From: Methanosarcinaceae archaeon
GTDB lineage: Archaea; Halobacteriota; Methanosarcinia; Methanosarcinales; Methanosarcinaceae
Direction: 5' to 3'
NCBI GenBank assembly: GCA_030594665.1
Contig: JAUVET010000135.1
Coordinates: forward strand, 1 to 5,278
DNA length: 5,278 bases
This document shows positions 4,840 to 5,278 of this stretch, in pieces. A model generated the notes under the pieces. It was not told the DNA's origin and made no database searches. It was given only the letters and a program-made list of their open reading frames with translations. The position numbers and the translations under genes are program-made. Each line of letters opens with the position of its first letter. Positions within the stretch are counted from its first letter, which is position 1.

Positions 4840-5094
4840 GCTAACTGCGCCGCCGGTTCGATTGCAGAGATGGCAACAGGGGCAGGAGTGGTGGTTGCAG
4901 TCAGCGCGCCCGAGTGTGTTCAAGACTGCACTCTACGGGGTGCGGGCTTATGTATTGGTAAGGGTTCCGCCATGGCTGTTAAAATATATTATTTAGGAGA
5001 TATTGCACCGCAAAGGACGCAAAGGACGCAAAGGACGCAAAGGACGCAAAGTCAATGCAACAATGTCTTTGTGATATTTGCGTCCTTTGCGGTG
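4840..5094 (+). repeat. Dispersed repeat, copy E, with expanded hairpin
   Basis: The leader GCTAACTGCGCCGCCGGTTC (4840-4859) and the following G-rich segment align with copy C from 3493. Then come the core TTAAAATATATTATTTAG and a large hairpin. With copy D it forms a tandem of 180-bp period. The 3' module seen at 3139 and 3719 is absent; unrelated sequence starts right after GCGGTG (5089-5094), and a group II intron end follows about 45 nt later. Confidence 0.85.
5006..5094. other. Expanded hairpin of copy E with five 9-10 bp units
   Basis: The left arm (5006-5051) is CACCGCAAAG followed by four perfect GACGCAAAG units. The right arm (5067-5094) has three units: CTTTGTGAT, ATTTGCGTC and CTTTGCGGTG. 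The arms differ in length and can pair in several registers. The 15-nt spacer keeps the AACAATGT end seen in copies A and C. Confidence 0.85.
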
Positions 5095-5144
5095 AGTACT
5101 CATTTACGGCACTATCCCATTTTCCAGTTATTTTTAAGACGGCC

Positions 5145-5179
5145 GAATAAGAAAGAGCGATTACTCGCTCTCCCTCTTC
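5145..5179 (-). ncRNA. Group II intron domain VI with bulged branch-point A
   Basis: Read on the minus strand, GAAGAGGGAGAGCGA pairs with TCGCTCTTTCTTATTC around a GTAA loop. All positions pair (some G-T) except one A on the 3' side, three bases from the base of the stem. That is the expected place for the lariat branch nucleotide. Confidence 0.75.
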
Positions 5180-5182
5180 TAA

Positions 5183-5216
5183 GAACCGTACTTGCAACTT
5201 TCATCACATACGGCTC
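5183..5216 (-). ncRNA. Group II intron domain V (catalytic hairpin)
   Basis: This has the exact family length of 34 nt, an 8-bp lower stem with one G-T pair, a GAAA tetraloop and a 3' GTACGGTTC strand. It closely resembles the textbook domain V consensus, and every lower-stem pair is intact, so the ribozyme core need not be dead. Confidence 0.9.
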
Positions 5217-5278
5217 AAGCCTTTCATAACCCTTGTCGGGCAGCAGTTTTAAGTTTTGTGGCGTTCGGTTTATATATA

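Larger units (their letters stand above)
5140..5278 (-). mobile_element. 3' end of a group II intron (domains V and VI)
   Basis: On the minus strand 5216-5183 reads as a 34-nt domain V: GAGCCGTA pairs with TACGGTTC, an AG-containing bulge follows, and an upper stem is capped by a GAAA tetraloop. The AGC catalytic triad is present in the first stem. Three bases later 5179-5145 folds as domain VI: AGAGCGA/TCGCTCT plus G-T and G-C pairs, with a single unpaired A (complement of 5148) as the likely branch point. The intron 3' boundary should lie 7-8 nt past it, near 5140, but the usual terminal AY is not obvious, so the edge is approximate. Upstream domains and any reverse transcriptase would lie beyond the right end of the window. 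Bases 5217-5278 are presumably domain IV. Confidence 0.85.

Noticed and set aside
4841..4890. GGTTCGATT in the repeat leader resembles a tRNA T-loop
   Set aside because: The flanking bases do not pair as a T-stem and no acceptor, D or anticodon arm can be built around it.
5006..5094. Regular GACGCAAAG units considered as a CRISPR array
   Set aside because: Units are 9 bp, directly adjacent and without spacers, so this is a short tandem repeat in a hairpin arm.
4979..5278. Minus-strand open frames through the right end, including one from 5276 to 5112 of 54 codons
   Set aside because: They run through intron domains V and VI and partly the hairpin. The residues encoded are a by-product of the ribozyme sequence, not a protein family I can recognise.

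Overview
The window looks like chromosomal DNA of an archaeon, most plausibly from the Methanosarcinales/ANME neighbourhood. That is an inference with moderate confidence. It rests on archaeal-type TATA boxes, a probable leaderless start, the mixture of metabolic genes with a PIN toxin pair, and long stretches of repeat-rich spacer. No rRNA, tRNA or CRISPR array is visible.

Layout. Positions 1-187 hold the tail of a dispersed repeat (copy A, ending in a perfect 19-bp hairpin) and a nested palindrome. Three minus-strand genes follow. The first is a SEC-C zinc-motif protein of unknown role (188-1129) with its own promoter candidate. The other two form a likely operon: a dGTPase-family HD triphosphohydrolase (dgt, 1763-2944) followed after 37 nt by a nucleoside 2-deoxyribosyltransferase-family protein (1297-1725). 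Together these two could strip deoxynucleoside triphosphates to deoxynucleosides and then cleave or exchange the base.

Positions 2945-3963 contain no intact gene but are not empty. They carry two modules of the dispersed repeat, a decayed piece of a second deoxyribosyltransferase gene with the active-site region still readable (3359-3423), and a full repeat copy (3493-3830). A type II toxin-antitoxin pair follows on the plus strand: a small DUF104/AF2212-like antitoxin (3964-4212) and a PIN-domain ribonuclease (4214-4666), one base apart.

The right end (4761-5094) has two more copies of the repeat in tandem with a 180-bp period. The last copy has an expanded run of 9-bp GACGCAAAG units. The window closes with the 3' end of a group II intron on the minus strand. 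Its domain V is a textbook 34-nt hairpin and its domain VI has a bulged A. The rest of the intron lies beyond the right edge.

The most unusual item is the modular repeat family, seen five times in 5.3 kb. Each copy has an AT-rich TATA-like core, and three carry a long GC-rich hairpin about 18 nt downstream. It could be a mobile unit that encodes a small hairpin RNA.
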